Shown: positions 35,325-45,360, counted from the stretch's first letter. The stretch: DNA of 64,000 nucleotides from Companilactobacillus formosensis (GCF_005405305.1 NZ_BJDU01000003.1:124001-188000), one strand, 5' to 3'. Made by a program: numbers and translations. Notes: generated from the letters alone by a model not told the origin.

Positions 35325-36887
35325 ATGTCCAGTCGTTCATGGAAAAAAATCATTTTAGGTTTATTATTTCTAATTCTAAGCATTCTTTATACAATACTTT
35401 TTTTTAACAAAGCTAATTTTGGGGAAACAATGGTTTTTAACATTGCACATTTAAAAAGCCTTTCTAATGTGTTCGTTTCACCAATTAACTTTGATTTTTG
35501 GAATCATGCAGGTAGCCAAATAAATCTATTCAGTCCGTGGCTGACCATTTTAACAGGGTGGTTATTCGTTCAGTTTAATGTGATTTATGGGTTCAGCGTC
35601 TATTTAACGATAATTACTTTTTTAACGTTAGTCAGTGCTTACTTTTTTATGAATAAATTCCACAAAGACACATTTGAAGCACTTTTGTTTGCTATTGGCT
35701 ATACGTTTTCTCTAAATCGACTTTTGTTAGTTTTTTCCAATCAAAGATTAGAGAATTATTTAGTTTTGATATTTTTGCCAATAGTTTATTTTGGCGCTTA
35801 TCAATTTTTCACTGAACATTCTTGGAAAACTTTAGTCTGGGGTGAAGCATTGATCATTTGGACTTCACCGTATGTTGCTTTAGCAGTGACCATTACGGTA
35901 ATTGTGGCATTTGTTTTAATGCCATTTAGTCATTTGAGTCATTCTTGGCATTACGTGAAAGAGACATCGTTTAACTTACTCAAAATAATTAGTATGGGTA
36001 TTTTAACGACAATTGGTTTTATTGGCCCCTTAGTCATGAAACAATTGAACTCAAAATGGCGACAAGATCCAATTGAAAACTTTAATTATTTTGATTGGTT
36101 CACAAAATTACAGTTGCCGCGCGTGCAATGGTATTTGATGATCGCAATTGGTGGCTTATTATTGCTATTGATTTTGATGATTTTTTTGCAAAGTTCTTTT
36201 GCTTATAAAGTCATTATTTTCGAAATGATTCCAATAACGTGCTTGTTGATACTGCAACCCCAAATACCTAATGTAGACATTAGTCGCTTGATTTTTGCTT
36301 TCCAAAGTATTCTTGATTTCTTTTTTATTATGATTTTGTGTCGGATGATCCTGTTAGTCTTTCAAGAAAGTCCAGCCATTTTGAAACTATTGATTTTACT
36401 AATTTCGATTGGTGGTTTAAGTTACGTTAATTACAGTCAAGTAAGTAATAGTCCTAAACGAACTCTGGAAATGGCTAATTCGGTTGATTATAAGAAATTT
36501 GTGATGAATTATCATGACGTGGCTCAAAAAAATAATAATAAATTCCTGGTCAACAATAAGCAGGAAAAAGTTTCTTATTATACCAAGGGATCTGACTATT
36601 GGATTCAATACATTAATCCTCAAACGACGACCATTGATATTCCAATTCAATATTCACCTAATTATCAAATTCAAATCAATAATGAATCAGTGTCCGCAAA
36701 GAAAACTAAACAAAACACGCTTCAAGTCAAAACTAATCCAGGTAAAAGTATTATAGAAATCCATTCGCATTATGATTGGTTGAGTCTTAGTTTTCTATTG
36801 ATTAATTTATTTGGATTTATGTTGTTGATTTATTTTAGCTTGCAAAACATTCCGTTGAAAAATAAAAAAAATCCTGAGAATAGTTGA
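35325..36887 (+). CDS. Large polytopic membrane protein, YfhO-like
   Basis: About 520 residues with roughly ten membrane helices over the first 370 residues. A C-terminal extracytoplasmic domain (about 375-485: NSVDYKKFVMNYHDVAQ, PIQYSPNYQI) precedes a last helix (about 488-508). This layout resembles the YfhO / GT-C glycosyltransferase-like membrane proteins of lactobacilli, thought to act in wall polymer or lipoteichoic acid glycosylation. I see no firm catalytic motif, so function stays tentative. ATG at 35325 fits GGGG at 35312-35315; a TTG lies just before. Confidence 0.7.
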   Translation: MSSRSWKKIILGLLFLILSILYTILFFNKANFGETMVFNIAHLKSLSNVFVSPINFDFWNHAGSQINLFSPWLTILTGWLFVQFNVIYGFSVYLTIITFLTLVSAYFFMNKFHKDTFEALLFAIGYTFSLNRLLLVFSNQRLENYLVLIFLPIVYFGAYQFFTEHSWKTLVWGEALIIWTSPYVALAVTITVIVAFVLMPFSHLSHSWHYVKETSFNLLKIISMGILTTIGFIGPLVMKQLNSKWRQDPIENFNYFDWFTKLQLPRVQWYLMIAIGGLLLLLILMIFLQSSFAYKVIIFEMIPITCLLILQPQIPNVDISRLIFAFQSILDFFFIMILCRMILLVFQESPAILKLLILLISIGGLSYVNYSQVSNSPKRTLEMANSVDYKKFVMNYHDVAQKNNNKFLVNNKQEKVSYYTKGSDYWIQYINPQTTTIDIPIQYSPNYQIQINNESVSAKKTKQNTLQVKTNPGKSIIEIHSHYDWLSLSFLLINLFGFMLLIYFSLQNIPLKNKKNPENS

Positions 36888-36912
36888 AAAAGCAAGTGAA
36901 ATTTGCTATATT
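36884..36912 (+). promoter_or_regulatory. Promoter of rplU-prp-rpmA
   Basis: TTGAAA at 36884-36889 and TATATT at 36907-36912, 17-bp spacer, overlapping the preceding stop codon. Confidence 0.65.
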
Positions 36913-36919
36913 TTATAAG

Positions 36920-37002
36920 TTGCAATCACTATTGCATCTACAACCGCTCAAAATTAGGTTTAAGCTCTTAGTGCACCTAGTTGGCGAGTCTTAGAAGGGA
37001 GT
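36920..37002 (+). promoter_or_regulatory. L21-type leader of rplU
   Basis: About 80-nt leader with paired segments (TGCAATCACTATTGCA at 36921-36936 and AAATTAGGT / ACCTAGTT further on) directly ahead of rplU. Bacillota rplU genes carry such an L21 leader RNA. Family assignment by position and style, not by alignment. Confidence 0.55.
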
Positions 37003-37010
37003 GTACGTTT

Positions 37011-37322
37011 ATGTACGCAATTATTAAAACTGGTGGTAAGCAATATAAAGTTGAAGAAAACTCTTCAATTTATGTTGAAAAGCTTGATGTCAAAGAAGGA
37101 GACGCAGTTACATTTGATGATGTAATCTTAGTTTCTGATGGCAAGTCTGTTAAAGTTGGTAGCCCTGTAGTTGAAGGCGCTAGTGTTTCTGGTAAGGTTG
37201 AAAAGCAAGGTAAGGAAAAGAAAGTTGTTACTTACAAGTACAAACCTAAGAAGCATTCACATACAAAGACAGGTCACCGTCAACCATATACAAAGGTACT
37301 TATCGATAGTATCAAGGCTTAA
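37011..37322 (+). CDS. rplU: 50S ribosomal protein L21
   Basis: 103 residues, [20 protein letters not shown] at the start and the [19 protein letters not shown] end are diagnostic. ATG at 37011 with AAGGGAG upstream; the in-frame extension to 36981 belongs to the leader. First gene of rplU-prp-rpmA. Confidence 0.97.
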   Translation: MYAIIKTGGKQYKVEENSSIYVEKLDVKEGDAVTFDDVILVSDGKSVKVGSPVVEGASVSGKVEKQGKEKKVVTYKYKPKKHSHTKTGHRQPYTKVLIDSIKA

Positions 37323-37324
37323 TC

Positions 37325-37669
37325 ATGATTAAAGCTAGTTTTCACCAGAACTCAGATAAACAGATCGATTCCTTTTTGATTAAAGGACATGCTGATTCAG
37401 GACCTTATGGTCAAGATTTAGTTTGTGCTGCTGTCTCAGCGGTTACGATCGGTACGATCAATAATCTGGAAAAACTCACTGGGGCTAAGCCTCAAGTGGT
37501 CATGGATGAGGTAAATGGCGGCCATCTAGGTTGTCAATTTGACGAAGCAATATCACACGATACTGCCTTGTTATTGGATAATTTGTTTTGGACTCTTAAA
37601 GATGTCGAAGGAAGTTATGCCAAAAACATTGAAGTTTCAGTACAAAAAAATAAAATAGATCTTGATTAG
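37325..37669 (+). CDS. prp: Ribosomal-processing cysteine protease Prp
   Basis: 114 residues. Catalytic dyad seen as GHADSGPYGQDLVCAAVSA: His at about 21 and Cys at about 34. Prp removes the N-terminal extension of L27. It lies between rplU and rpmA with 2 and 12 bp spacing, and the substrate motif is present in the downstream rpmA, so the pair is functionally complete. Confidence 0.96.
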   Translation: MIKASFHQNSDKQIDSFLIKGHADSGPYGQDLVCAAVSAVTIGTINNLEKLTGAKPQVVMDEVNGGHLGCQFDEAISHDTALLLDNLFWTLKDVEGSYAKNIEVSVQKNKIDLD

Positions 37670-37681
37670 GAGGTAAACTTC

Positions 37682-37954
37682 ATGCTTAAGATGAATTTAC
37701 AATTTTTCTCTCACCACAAGGGTGGTGGATCAACAAGTAACGGCCGTGACTCTGCTGGTCGTAGACTAGGTGCTAAGCGCGCTGATGGCCAAGCTATCAC
37801 AGCTGGCTCAATTATTTACAGACAACGTGGTACAAAGATTCACCCAGGTGCTAATGTTGGTCGCGGTGGCGATGACACATTGTTCGCACTTACAGATGGC
37901 GTTGTTAAGTACGAAAGACTTGGCAAAGACAGAAGAAAAGTTTCAGTATATTAA
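37682..37954 (+). CDS. rpmA: 50S ribosomal protein L27 with Prp-cleaved N-terminus
   Basis: 90 residues. Begins [20 protein letters not shown]. The LNLQFF-type extension, here MNLQFF, is the Prp cleavage motif, so mature L27 should start at SHHKGG. The mature N-terminus reaches the peptidyl transferase centre, which is why removal is essential in S. aureus. AGGAGG precedes the ATG. Confidence 0.97.
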   Translation: MLKMNLQFFSHHKGGGSTSNGRDSAGRRLGAKRADGQAITAGSIIYRQRGTKIHPGANVGRGGDDTLFALTDGVVKYERLGKDRRKVSVY

Positions 37955-37962
37955 TATATTGA

Positions 37963-37997
37963 TGAAAAAAGAGGACAATGTTCCTCTTTTTTTTATA
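37963..37997 (+). terminator. Terminator after rpmA
   Basis: AAAAAAGAGGA / TCCTCTTTTTT stem and T run. Confidence 0.9.
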
Positions 37998-38092
37998 TAA
38001 TAAGTATGAGTTATTGCCATTAACACCGAAATATTGGTAAGATATTGTATGGTGCTTTATCGGTAAAAATTTACGAATCAAGGGAGAAACAA

Positions 38093-38653
38093 ATGTCAAT
38101 TTCAGTAAATGATTTTAAAAATGGTTTAACAATTGAAGTAAAAGATGGTATCTGGCGTGTTGTAGAATTTCAGCACGTTAAGCCAGGTAAGGGTAGTGCT
38201 TTCGTACGTTCAAAATTAAAGAACTTGAGAACAGGTGCTGTTCAAGAAATGACTTTCAGATCAACAGCTAAAGTTGAAAAAGCTAATATCGAAAATAAGA
38301 AGATGCAATATCTTTATGCTGAAGGTGATAACTACGTATTCATGGATACAACAACTTATGAACAACTATCACTTCCAGGCGATGAAATTAGAGACGAATT
38401 GAAGTATTTGAAAGAAAATATGGAAGTTAGTGTCGTAATGTATGGTGGCGAAACACTTGGTGTTGAATTACCTAATACAGTTGATCTAAAGGTTGTTGAA
38501 ACAGAAGCTTCAATCAAGGGTGATACACAATCAGGTGGTTCAAAACCAGCTACAATGGAAACAGGTGTTGTTGTGCAAGTACCATTCTTCGTTAACGAAG
38601 GCGATATGCTAACAATTAACACACAAGACGGTACTTACATTTCACGTGCCTAA
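38093..38653 (+). CDS. efp: Elongation factor P
   Basis: 186 residues, three OB-type beta barrels. It relieves ribosome stalling at polyproline. The modification loop reads [14 protein letters not shown], with the lysine that Bacillota modify with 5-aminopentanol. ATG at 38093 with AGGGAG upstream. In B. subtilis accB and accC separate efp from yqhY; here they are absent and yqhY follows after 27 bp. Confidence 0.97.
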   Translation: MSISVNDFKNGLTIEVKDGIWRVVEFQHVKPGKGSAFVRSKLKNLRTGAVQEMTFRSTAKVEKANIENKKMQYLYAEGDNYVFMDTTTYEQLSLPGDEIRDELKYLKENMEVSVVMYGGETLGVELPNTVDLKVVETEASIKGDTQSGGSKPATMETGVVVQVPFFVNEGDMLTINTQDGTYISRA

Positions 38654-38680
38654 TTAATAATTGATTATGGAGATAAGTTT

Positions 38681-39100
38681 ATGGCTGAACAAAAATATGT
38701 TTCTCTACAACAAGATAGTGGAAAAATAAACGGTAATGTTGAAATATCACATCAAGTTATTGAGATCCTTTTAGGAATTGCTACAAACCAGGTTGAGGGT
38801 GTTTACGAAATGCGTGGCACTATTTCAAGCCGAATTGATTCACTCTTTGGTAGAATCAACCATGGTAAGGGAGTTGATGTGTCGTTTGCAGATAATCAAG
38901 TATCTGCTGATGTCTATGTTTATCTAGAGTATGGCGTATCGATCCCTAAAGTATCCTTAGAGATCCAAAAATCAGCCATTGAACAACTCGAATTCATGAC
39001 CGATTTAGACTTAAGTGAAATCAATGTACATGTTGTCGGATTAATCGCTAAGAAAGAAACAGGCGATATCGAACGTGTAACAACAGATAAAAAGGAATAA
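38681..39100 (+). CDS. yqhY: Asp23/Gls24 family envelope stress protein (YqhY)
   Basis: 139 residues of the Asp23/Gls24 family (ISHQVIEILLGIATNQVEGV, then VSADVYVYLEYGVSIPKVSLEIQ). Linked to envelope stress and fatty acid balance in Bacillota. It belongs to efp-yqhY-nusB. A second member lies at 62471. Confidence 0.93.
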   Translation: MAEQKYVSLQQDSGKINGNVEISHQVIEILLGIATNQVEGVYEMRGTISSRIDSLFGRINHGKGVDVSFADNQVSADVYVYLEYGVSIPKVSLEIQKSAIEQLEFMTDLDLSEINVHVVGLIAKKETGDIERVTTDKKE

Positions 39101-39105
39101 AACTA

Positions 39106-39510
39106 GTGATAAGTAGACATAAGATCAGAGAACTCGCAGTTCAATCACTATTTTCCATCGAAACTACTAAAGACACTCCAGAAGAGGCTATCGCATCTAC
39201 CATGCAATTATGCGATCTAACGACTGAAGCGGTGCCAGATTATTTGACATTCTTGGTTTCGGGAACAAATGAACATCAAGAAGAGCTTGATGAAAAAATT
39301 GCTAAATATTTAAAGAATAAATGGACAGTTCAACGCTTGTCCAGAATTGATCGTGCAATTTTACGCGTTGGGTTATTTGAAATGGAAAACAGTTTGGAAG
39401 TACCAAGGAAAGTAGCTATTGATGAAGCAATTCAAATGGCTGGTGACTTTGGCGATAAGGACTCAAAGTCCTTCATAAATGGAATTTTATCTAATTTTGT
39501 AGAAGGGTAA
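39106..39510 (+). CDS. nusB: Transcription antitermination factor NusB
   Basis: 134 residues, all-helical. RHKIRELAVQSLFSIE at the N-terminus and RLSRIDRAILRVGLFEM plus VAIDEAIQMAGDFGDKDS at the C-terminus are family signatures. Binds boxA with NusE in rRNA operons. GTG start; AAGGA about 10 bases upstream. Confidence 0.96.
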   Translation: MISRHKIRELAVQSLFSIETTKDTPEEAIASTMQLCDLTTEAVPDYLTFLVSGTNEHQEELDEKIAKYLKNKWTVQRLSRIDRAILRVGLFEMENSLEVPRKVAIDEAIQMAGDFGDKDSKSFINGILSNFVEG

Positions 39511-39536
39511 AGGCTGATAAATTTATCAGCCTTTTT
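39509..39536 (+). terminator. Terminator after nusB
   Basis: Perfect palindrome AAGGCTGATAAA / TTTATCAGCCTT followed by TTTT. It lies only about 14 bp before folD, so read-through is likely. Confidence 0.85.
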
Positions 39537-39548
39537 ATGGTGATTAGT

Positions 39549-40397
39549 ATGAAATTATTAGAAGGTAAAAAAGTAGCGCAAGCTTTGGATGAAACAATGA
39601 CTAAGCGAGTTGAAGAATTAAAGAAGAAAGGCGTAACTCCTGGATTGGCCGTTATTTTAGTCGGTGACAATTCAGCAAGTGCTGTCTATGTTCGCAACAA
39701 GAAACGTCGTGCCGAAAAACTTGGAATTGATTTCCAATTGATTCATTTTGATGCCACAGTAACTGAAACTGAACTCTTGAAGAAAATCGATGAATTGAAT
39801 CATGATGAAAACGTTGATGGTTTTATCGTTCAATTGCCAGTTCCTGATCATATCGATGAGGACAAAGTTATTGAAGCTATTGATCCTAGAAAAGACGTTG
39901 ATGGTTTTACTCCTATCAGCGTTGGTAATCTTTGGATTGGAACACCTTTAACTAAACCAGCAACTGCTTCAGGAATTTTGATGATGCTTGACCATTACAA
40001 CGTTGACTTAGACGGTAAAAATGTTGTTATCGTTGGTCGTAGCAATATCGTTGGAAAACCAACAGCTGCTTTGATGTTGGATCGTAATGCCACTGTAACG
40101 ATCACGCATTCACATACTAAGAACCTAAAAGAAATAACAAGTAAGGCTGATGTGCTAGTCGTAGCCATTGGAAAAGCCAAATTTATCACTAAAGAATACG
40201 TCAAAGACCAAGCAATCGTCGTTGATGTTGGTATGGACCGTGATGAAAATGGCAAGCTTTGTGGGGATGTCGATTTCGATGACGTCAAGCAAAAGGCTGC
40301 TATGATGACTCCAGTTCCTGGTGGTGTTGGTCCAATGACAATCACGGCCTTAGTAGACCAAGTGATTGAATTAGCCGAAGGCAGGGCAAATGGATAA
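39549..40397 (+). CDS. folD: Methylenetetrahydrofolate dehydrogenase/cyclohydrolase
   Basis: 282 residues, bifunctional. Catalytic Lys is expected in YVRNKKRRAEKLGI, with GFIVQLPVP, KPATASGILMML, GRSNIVGKPTAALML (nucleotide binding) and PVPGGVGPMTITAL all present. Supplies one-carbon units for purines and formyl-Met, linking with fthC and fmt in this window. ATG at 39549 matches the family's MKLLEGKKVA start; an ATG at 39537 is possible. Confidence 0.96.
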   Translation: MKLLEGKKVAQALDETMTKRVEELKKKGVTPGLAVILVGDNSASAVYVRNKKRRAEKLGIDFQLIHFDATVTETELLKKIDELNHDENVDGFIVQLPVPDHIDEDKVIEAIDPRKDVDGFTPISVGNLWIGTPLTKPATASGILMMLDHYNVDLDGKNVVIVGRSNIVGKPTAALMLDRNATVTITHSHTKNLKEITSKADVLVVAIGKAKFITKEYVKDQAIVVDVGMDRDENGKLCGDVDFDDVKQKAAMMTPVPGGVGPMTITALVDQVIELAEGRANG

Positions 40398-41739
40398 TGA
40401 GCAATATTTAACAGTTACCGCTTTAAGCCAATATTTGAAAAGAAAATTTGACGTGGACCCTTATTTGGGACACGTCTATTTGATGGGGGAAATTTCTAAT
40501 TTTCGTTTACGTCCACATGCTCATCAATATTTCTCTTTAAAAGATGATAAGGCTAAGATTTCCGCGATAATGTTTAAGAGCAATTTTGAAAAAATTAAAT
40601 TTAAACCTGAAGAAGGAATGCAAGTTCTCGTTCAAGGTCGAATTTCTTTGTATGAGCCAGCCGGATCGTATCAGATCTATGTCGAGTCGATGGAACCTGC
40701 TGGATTGGGAGCTTTATATGTTGCTTTTGAGCAATTGAAGAAAAAGCTATCTCAACAAGGTATCTTTGACTTGCCAAAAAAGCCAATTCCTCAGTTTCCA
40801 AAACGAATTGCAGTTGTGACGAGTGAGTCAGGTGCGGTTATTCATGATATTATGACGACCGTTGCTAGAAGATTTCCAATCGTGCAATTGGTTTTGTATC
40901 CAGCTCAAGTTCAAGGTGATGAAGCGGCTAAAACTATCGTGGACCAGTTGAAGAGAATCAATGAAGATGGTAATTTCGATACGATTATCATTGGTCGTGG
41001 TGGTGGATCGATTGAAGATCTCTGGCCATTCAATGAAGAAATCGTTGCCGAAGCTATCGTTCAGAGTAAGATTCCAGTGATTAGTTCAGTTGGTCATGAA
41101 ACGGATACGACTATTGCCGATCTAGTGGCTGATTTACGAGCTGCAACTCCGACTGCAGCGGCAGAATTGGCAACACCTGTTTTGAGTGATGTTTTGGAAC
41201 ATCTTCAAGACTTGCATACAAGACTTTACAGCGCTCAAAACAATTTGATTACGAACTATCAGGACCGTGTCCAAACTTTGTCTCAGAACGTCTTTTTACA
41301 GCATCCAGAGCGAATCTACGAAGTATACTTGCAAAAGGTCGATAGTTTAGAAGATAAACTACGTCAAAATTTGAATAATTCGTTGAATCGTTCCAAAACT
41401 GAATTGATTCAGTATGCTAATCGATTAGTACGAGTTTCGCCACGTGATCAAATTTATAGTTACAACAATCAGGTTAATCGCCAGTACCAAATTTTGATCA
41501 ATAATATCAATAAAATCATTAATAAAAATCGTAATGTATTTAATAGTCAAGTAGCTACTCTAGATTCACTGAGTCCATTGAAGACTTTGAGTCGTGGATT
41601 TGCTATTCCAACTGATTCAAAAGGTAAAGTATTGACTAAGGCTTCTGATTACCGAGTTGATCAAACGGTGAATTTGAGAGTTAGAAATGGTAATGTTAAA
41701 TTAATAACCAAAGAAATAAGCGAGGATAATAATGGCTGA
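40390..41739 (+). CDS. xseA: Exodeoxyribonuclease VII large subunit
   Basis: 449 residues. N-terminal OB domain ([39 protein letters not shown]), catalytic domain with [16 protein letters not shown] and [19 protein letters not shown], then a long coiled coil that binds the small subunit. Overlaps folD by 8 bp and xseB by 8 bp. Confidence 0.96.
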   Translation: MDNEQYLTVTALSQYLKRKFDVDPYLGHVYLMGEISNFRLRPHAHQYFSLKDDKAKISAIMFKSNFEKIKFKPEEGMQVLVQGRISLYEPAGSYQIYVESMEPAGLGALYVAFEQLKKKLSQQGIFDLPKKPIPQFPKRIAVVTSESGAVIHDIMTTVARRFPIVQLVLYPAQVQGDEAAKTIVDQLKRINEDGNFDTIIIGRGGGSIEDLWPFNEEIVAEAIVQSKIPVISSVGHETDTTIADLVADLRAATPTAAAELATPVLSDVLEHLQDLHTRLYSAQNNLITNYQDRVQTLSQNVFLQHPERIYEVYLQKVDSLEDKLRQNLNNSLNRSKTELIQYANRLVRVSPRDQIYSYNNQVNRQYQILINNINKIINKNRNVFNSQVATLDSLSPLKTLSRGFAIPTDSKGKVLTKASDYRVDQTVNLRVRNGNVKLITKEISEDNNG

Positions 41740-41968
41740 AGAAAAGAAAACATTTGAAGAAAATTTGGCGGATTTAGAAGAAATCGTCAAAAACCTTGAA
41801 ACTGGAAATGTTCCATTGGAAGAAGCCATGGAAAAATTCAAAAAGGGTGTTACTTTGAGCAAAGAACTCGAAAAGACCCTCAGTGAAGCCGAAGAAACAG
41901 TTACTAAGATCATGACTAAAGACGGTCAAGAAGTTAATATGAAAAATGATCAAAGTAAGGACGAGTAG
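41732..41968 (+). CDS. xseB: Exodeoxyribonuclease VII small subunit
   Basis: 78 residues, [20 protein letters not shown] then [19 protein letters not shown], the typical short helical hairpin. The tail is acidic. Overlaps xseA and ends 2 bp before ispA. Confidence 0.96.
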   Translation: MAEEKKTFEENLADLEEIVKNLETGNVPLEEAMEKFKKGVTLSKELEKTLSEAEETVTKIMTKDGQEVNMKNDQSKDE

Positions 41969-41970
41969 TT

Positions 41971-42819
41971 ATGGAAATTAAAAAGTTTTCTGATTTTTGT
42001 GAGCAAGTTTTGCCAGATTTTAATCAATTTTTAAATGATCGACTAAATTCTGAGATTAAACAAGAAACTTTGAAACAAGCTATGCTTTATTCTGTTAATG
42101 CCGGTGGCAAAAGAGTTCGTCCAATGCTATTTTTGGCTGTTGCTTATTCATCTGGAGTTAAATTAAAAGATTTACCGAAATACTTTGATATTGCTGGTGC
42201 TATCGAATTAGTGCACACTTATTCTTTGATTCACGATGATTTACCAGAAATGGATGACAGTGATTATCGTCGGGGTAAATTATCCAATCACAAGAAGTTT
42301 GGTGTTGGTCCAGCAGTTTTGGCCGGAGATGGCTTGTTGACACAGGCTTTTTATTGGATTGCTAAGTCTAGCTTGAATACTGACAAGCGAATGGCTGCAG
42401 TAAGAATCTTATCGCACAATGCCGGACCTATGGGAATGGTAGCTGGTCAGATGACTGATATTACTATGGAAGATAAGGTATTGTCCGAAAGCGAATTGAC
42501 TACTTTACATAAGGAAAAAACGGCTGATTTAATGATGGCAGCTATTACTATGGGAGCTTTTTGTGCAGATCATGAGTTGTCCAAGAACTTAGTTTTGTAT
42601 GCCCAAGATGTTGGTTTAGCTTTTCAATTGAAAGATGACTTAGATGATTGTGGCGATGGAGAAGATGCAGATAAAAACACTTTTCCAAATCTAATTGGTA
42701 AAGAAGCAACTGAAACTAAATTGAATGAATTAGTTAAAGAAGCGTTCAATGCTGTTTTGAAGGAAGACAAATTCGATAAAAACTTATTAGTAAGCTTTTT
42801 GGATTATTTTAAAGAATAG
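41971..42819 (+). CDS. ispA: Farnesyl/geranyl diphosphate synthase
   Basis: 282 residues. First Asp-rich motif DDLPEMDDSDYRRG (about 88-101) and second KDDLDDCGDGEDADK (about 218-232) with GGKRVRPML upstream. Condenses IPP with allylic diphosphates for undecaprenyl phosphate and quinone precursors. In B. subtilis dxs follows; its absence fits mevalonate-dependent lactobacilli. Confidence 0.94.
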   Translation: MEIKKFSDFCEQVLPDFNQFLNDRLNSEIKQETLKQAMLYSVNAGGKRVRPMLFLAVAYSSGVKLKDLPKYFDIAGAIELVHTYSLIHDDLPEMDDSDYRRGKLSNHKKFGVGPAVLAGDGLLTQAFYWIAKSSLNTDKRMAAVRILSHNAGPMGMVAGQMTDITMEDKVLSESELTTLHKEKTADLMMAAITMGAFCADHELSKNLVLYAQDVGLAFQLKDDLDDCGDGEDADKNTFPNLIGKEATETKLNELVKEAFNAVLKEDKFDKNLLVSFLDYFKE

Positions 42820-42829
42820 GTGACAAATA

Positions 42830-43654
42830 TTGGCAAAAAAAAGAATTGATGTTTTATTAGTTGAACAAAATTTATTTGAATCTCGTGAACAAGCCAAGCG
42901 TTCAATCATGGCTGGTGAAGTTTATAATCAGGATAATTTGCGTTTCGATAAACCAGGTGAAAAAGTTGATCCAGAGACAGTCTTTCATTTAGCTAAGAAT
43001 GCTCATTCCAAGTATGTTAGTCGTGGTGGCTACAAGTTGGAAAAAGCTTTGAAGTCATTTGATATTGATTTGTCCGATCGTATTTGTTTGGATATTGGTT
43101 CCTCAACAGGTGGCTTTACTGATGTGGCTTTGCAAAACGGTGCTACTAAAGTTTATGCGTTGGATGTTGGGTACAATCAATTGGCTTGGAAACTACGTAA
43201 AGATGAACGTGTTGTTGTGATGGAAAGAGTTAATTTCCGTTACAGCAAACCAGAAGACTTTCACGAAGGCTTACCACAATTTGCGATGACTGATGTCTCA
43301 TTTATTTCTTTGGAATTAATTTTGCCACCAATGTTCAATATCATTTTGCCAGGTGCCGATGCTGTTTGTTTGATTAAACCTCAATTTGAAGCTGGTCCAG
43401 AAAATGTTGGTAAGCATGGTATCGTCAGAGATCACAAAGTTCACCAAATGGTGCTTGAAAAGATTACCAATTTTGCTAAAAATGCTGGATTTATCGTTTC
43501 TGGATTGGATTTTTCACCAATTAAAGGTGGCGAAGGCAACATTGAGTTTCTAATGCATATTCAAAAACCTAAAGAACCACAAGATGGTGAGATTTTGGAT
43601 ACTGTATCAATAGAAAAGACCATGGAAGCCGCATACTCAAATCTAAATAAATAG
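42830..43654 (+). CDS. tlyA: TlyA-family rRNA 2'-O-methyltransferase/hemolysin-like
   Basis: 274 residues. An N-terminal S4 RNA-binding domain (RIDVLLVEQNLFESREQAKRS) is followed by an FtsJ-like Rossmann methyltransferase domain (SRGGYKLEKAL, LDIGSSTGGFTDVAL, DVSFISLELI). TlyA methylates 16S and 23S rRNA in mycobacteria; the Bacillota version (YqxC) is less studied. TTG start. The argR/ahrC gene usually between it and recN is absent. Confidence 0.92.
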   Translation: MAKKRIDVLLVEQNLFESREQAKRSIMAGEVYNQDNLRFDKPGEKVDPETVFHLAKNAHSKYVSRGGYKLEKALKSFDIDLSDRICLDIGSSTGGFTDVALQNGATKVYALDVGYNQLAWKLRKDERVVVMERVNFRYSKPEDFHEGLPQFAMTDVSFISLELILPPMFNIILPGADAVCLIKPQFEAGPENVGKHGIVRDHKVHQMVLEKITNFAKNAGFIVSGLDFSPIKGGEGNIEFLMHIQKPKEPQDGEILDTVSIEKTMEAAYSNLNK

Positions 43655-43662
43655 GTGGAATT

Positions 43663-45360
43663 ATGCTTAAAAAACTTATAATCAACAATTTTGCAATTAT
43701 TAATAAATTACAAATTGATTTTCATCATGGCATGACTGCATTAACTGGTGAAACTGGTGCCGGTAAGTCAATCATTATTGATGCCTTAGGATTGTTAGTT
43801 GGAAGCAGATCTTCAATTGATTTTATTAGAACTGGCCAAGAACAGTTGAAAGTGCAGGGACTATTTGAAGTGAAATCAAGTAGTCCTCTTTTTGCTATTT
43901 TGGACGAATACGGCATCAATCATGAAGATAATCAACTGATCATTAAACGTGAGATCAACCGCAAGGGACGTAATGTTTGTCGTATCAACAATGAATTAGT
44001 AAAAACTAATGTTTTACGTCAAGTTGGCAAATTTTTAGTTGAAATTCACGGTCAAAATCAACAACAAGAATTGTTAGACGAAGATAATCATATAAATATC
44101 CTAGATCGATTTTCCGATGATGATTTTCAAAAGGACCTGTTGGATTATCAAAATATTTTTTCTGAATATCAGGAAAAGCGTAGTCGCTTAAGAACGATTC
44201 AAAAGAATTCTCAAAATCTCGTTCAACGAATCGACATGTTAAAATTTCAAATTGAAGATATTGATAGTGCCAAAGTTGAAGCCGGTGAAGATGATAGATT
44301 AGAAGATGAAAAGAATCAGTTGTCTAATTTTGAGAAAATCAGTTCAGCTTTACAAGAAAGCTACCGAGGTCTGTCAGAAAATAATGTTGGCGTTGTTGAT
44401 GCCTTAGGGAATGTCAGAGATCAATTGGAAGACATCATGGATTACGATAAGTCGTATAAAGAATTGTATGATTCCGTCAATGGAGCTTATTACCAACTTC
44501 AAGATAATGCGGCGACGATTGCTGATCAGTTAGAAAACTTAGACTTTGATGAGAATCGTTTAGATAATATTCAAAAACGTTTGATTACCCTAGATAATTT
44601 GAAGAAAAAATACGGTCCAACCCTTGATGAAGTGATTGAATTTGGTCAAAAAGCTCACCAAGAACTTTCAGAGATTGATATTGATGATGACACTGAAGCT
44701 AACTTGGAAAAGGAAATTCAACAATTGCAAACTAAATTGTTGGATTTGGCCAAAGATTTATCTAAAAAACGTCATCAAACAGCAACTTCTTTAGAGAAGT
44801 CCATTAATCACCAATTAAAGGATTTGTATATGCCAAATGCTAAATTCGGTGTTTCATTTAGTTCGCTTGATGATAATAATTTGTCTGACAAGGGAATTGA
44901 TCAGATTAGATTTGATTTAAAGACTAATCTTGGAGAAGATTTCAAACCTTTGGTAAAAGTTGCTTCAGGTGGTGAGTTATCTCGTGTCATTTTGGCATTT
45001 GAAGCTATTATCGCTGCGAAAATGAATGTCGAGACAATAGTTTTTGATGAAATCGATACTGGTGTCAGTGGTCGTGTAGCTCAAGCAATCGGTGATAAAA
45101 TTTATAAGGTTTCACAATTTCTACAAGTTCTCTGTATTACGCATTTGCCACAAGTAGCAGCTATGAGTGATATTCAATTTGAGATAAAAAAAGAGACCGT
45201 CAAAAACAAAACCGAAACTCAGGTTTCGTTGCTTGACGATCTACAAAGAATTGAAGCGATATCCTTAATGTTGGCAGGGACTAAGGTGACTGATTTGACT
45301 AGAGAGCATGCTAAAGAATTATTAGAATTAGCTCAAGGTGAACAAAAACGTTTAGATTAA
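43663..45360 (+). CDS. recN: DNA repair protein RecN
   Basis: 565 residues, SMC-like ATPase for double-strand-break repair. Walker A GETGAGKSIIIDALG (about 29-43), long coiled coil about 155-380, signature ASGGELSRVILAFE, Walker B TIVFDEIDTGVSGRVAQAIG. Its 3' end overlaps a convergent SOS-controlled gene by 9 bp, which is notable as recN itself belongs to DNA damage responses. Confidence 0.96.
   Translation: MLKKLIINNFAIINKLQIDFHHGMTALTGETGAGKSIIIDALGLLVGSRSSIDFIRTGQEQLKVQGLFEVKSSSPLFAILDEYGINHEDNQLIIKREINRKGRNVCRINNELVKTNVLRQVGKFLVEIHGQNQQQELLDEDNHINILDRFSDDDFQKDLLDYQNIFSEYQEKRSRLRTIQKNSQNLVQRIDMLKFQIEDIDSAKVEAGEDDRLEDEKNQLSNFEKISSALQESYRGLSENNVGVVDALGNVRDQLEDIMDYDKSYKELYDSVNGAYYQLQDNAATIADQLENLDFDENRLDNIQKRLITLDNLKKKYGPTLDEVIEFGQKAHQELSEIDIDDDTEANLEKEIQQLQTKLLDLAKDLSKKRHQTATSLEKSINHQLKDLYMPNAKFGVSFSSLDDNNLSDKGIDQIRFDLKTNLGEDFKPLVKVASGGELSRVILAFEAIIAAKMNVETIVFDEIDTGVSGRVAQAIGDKIYKVSQFLQVLCITHLPQVAAMSDIQFEIKKETVKNKTETQVSLLDDLQRIEAISLMLAGTKVTDLTREHAKELLELAQGEQKRLD

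Noticed and set aside
39995-40345. 116-codon minus-strand frame inside folD
   Set aside because: Opposite conserved FolD motifs; typical antisense open frame without a start signal.
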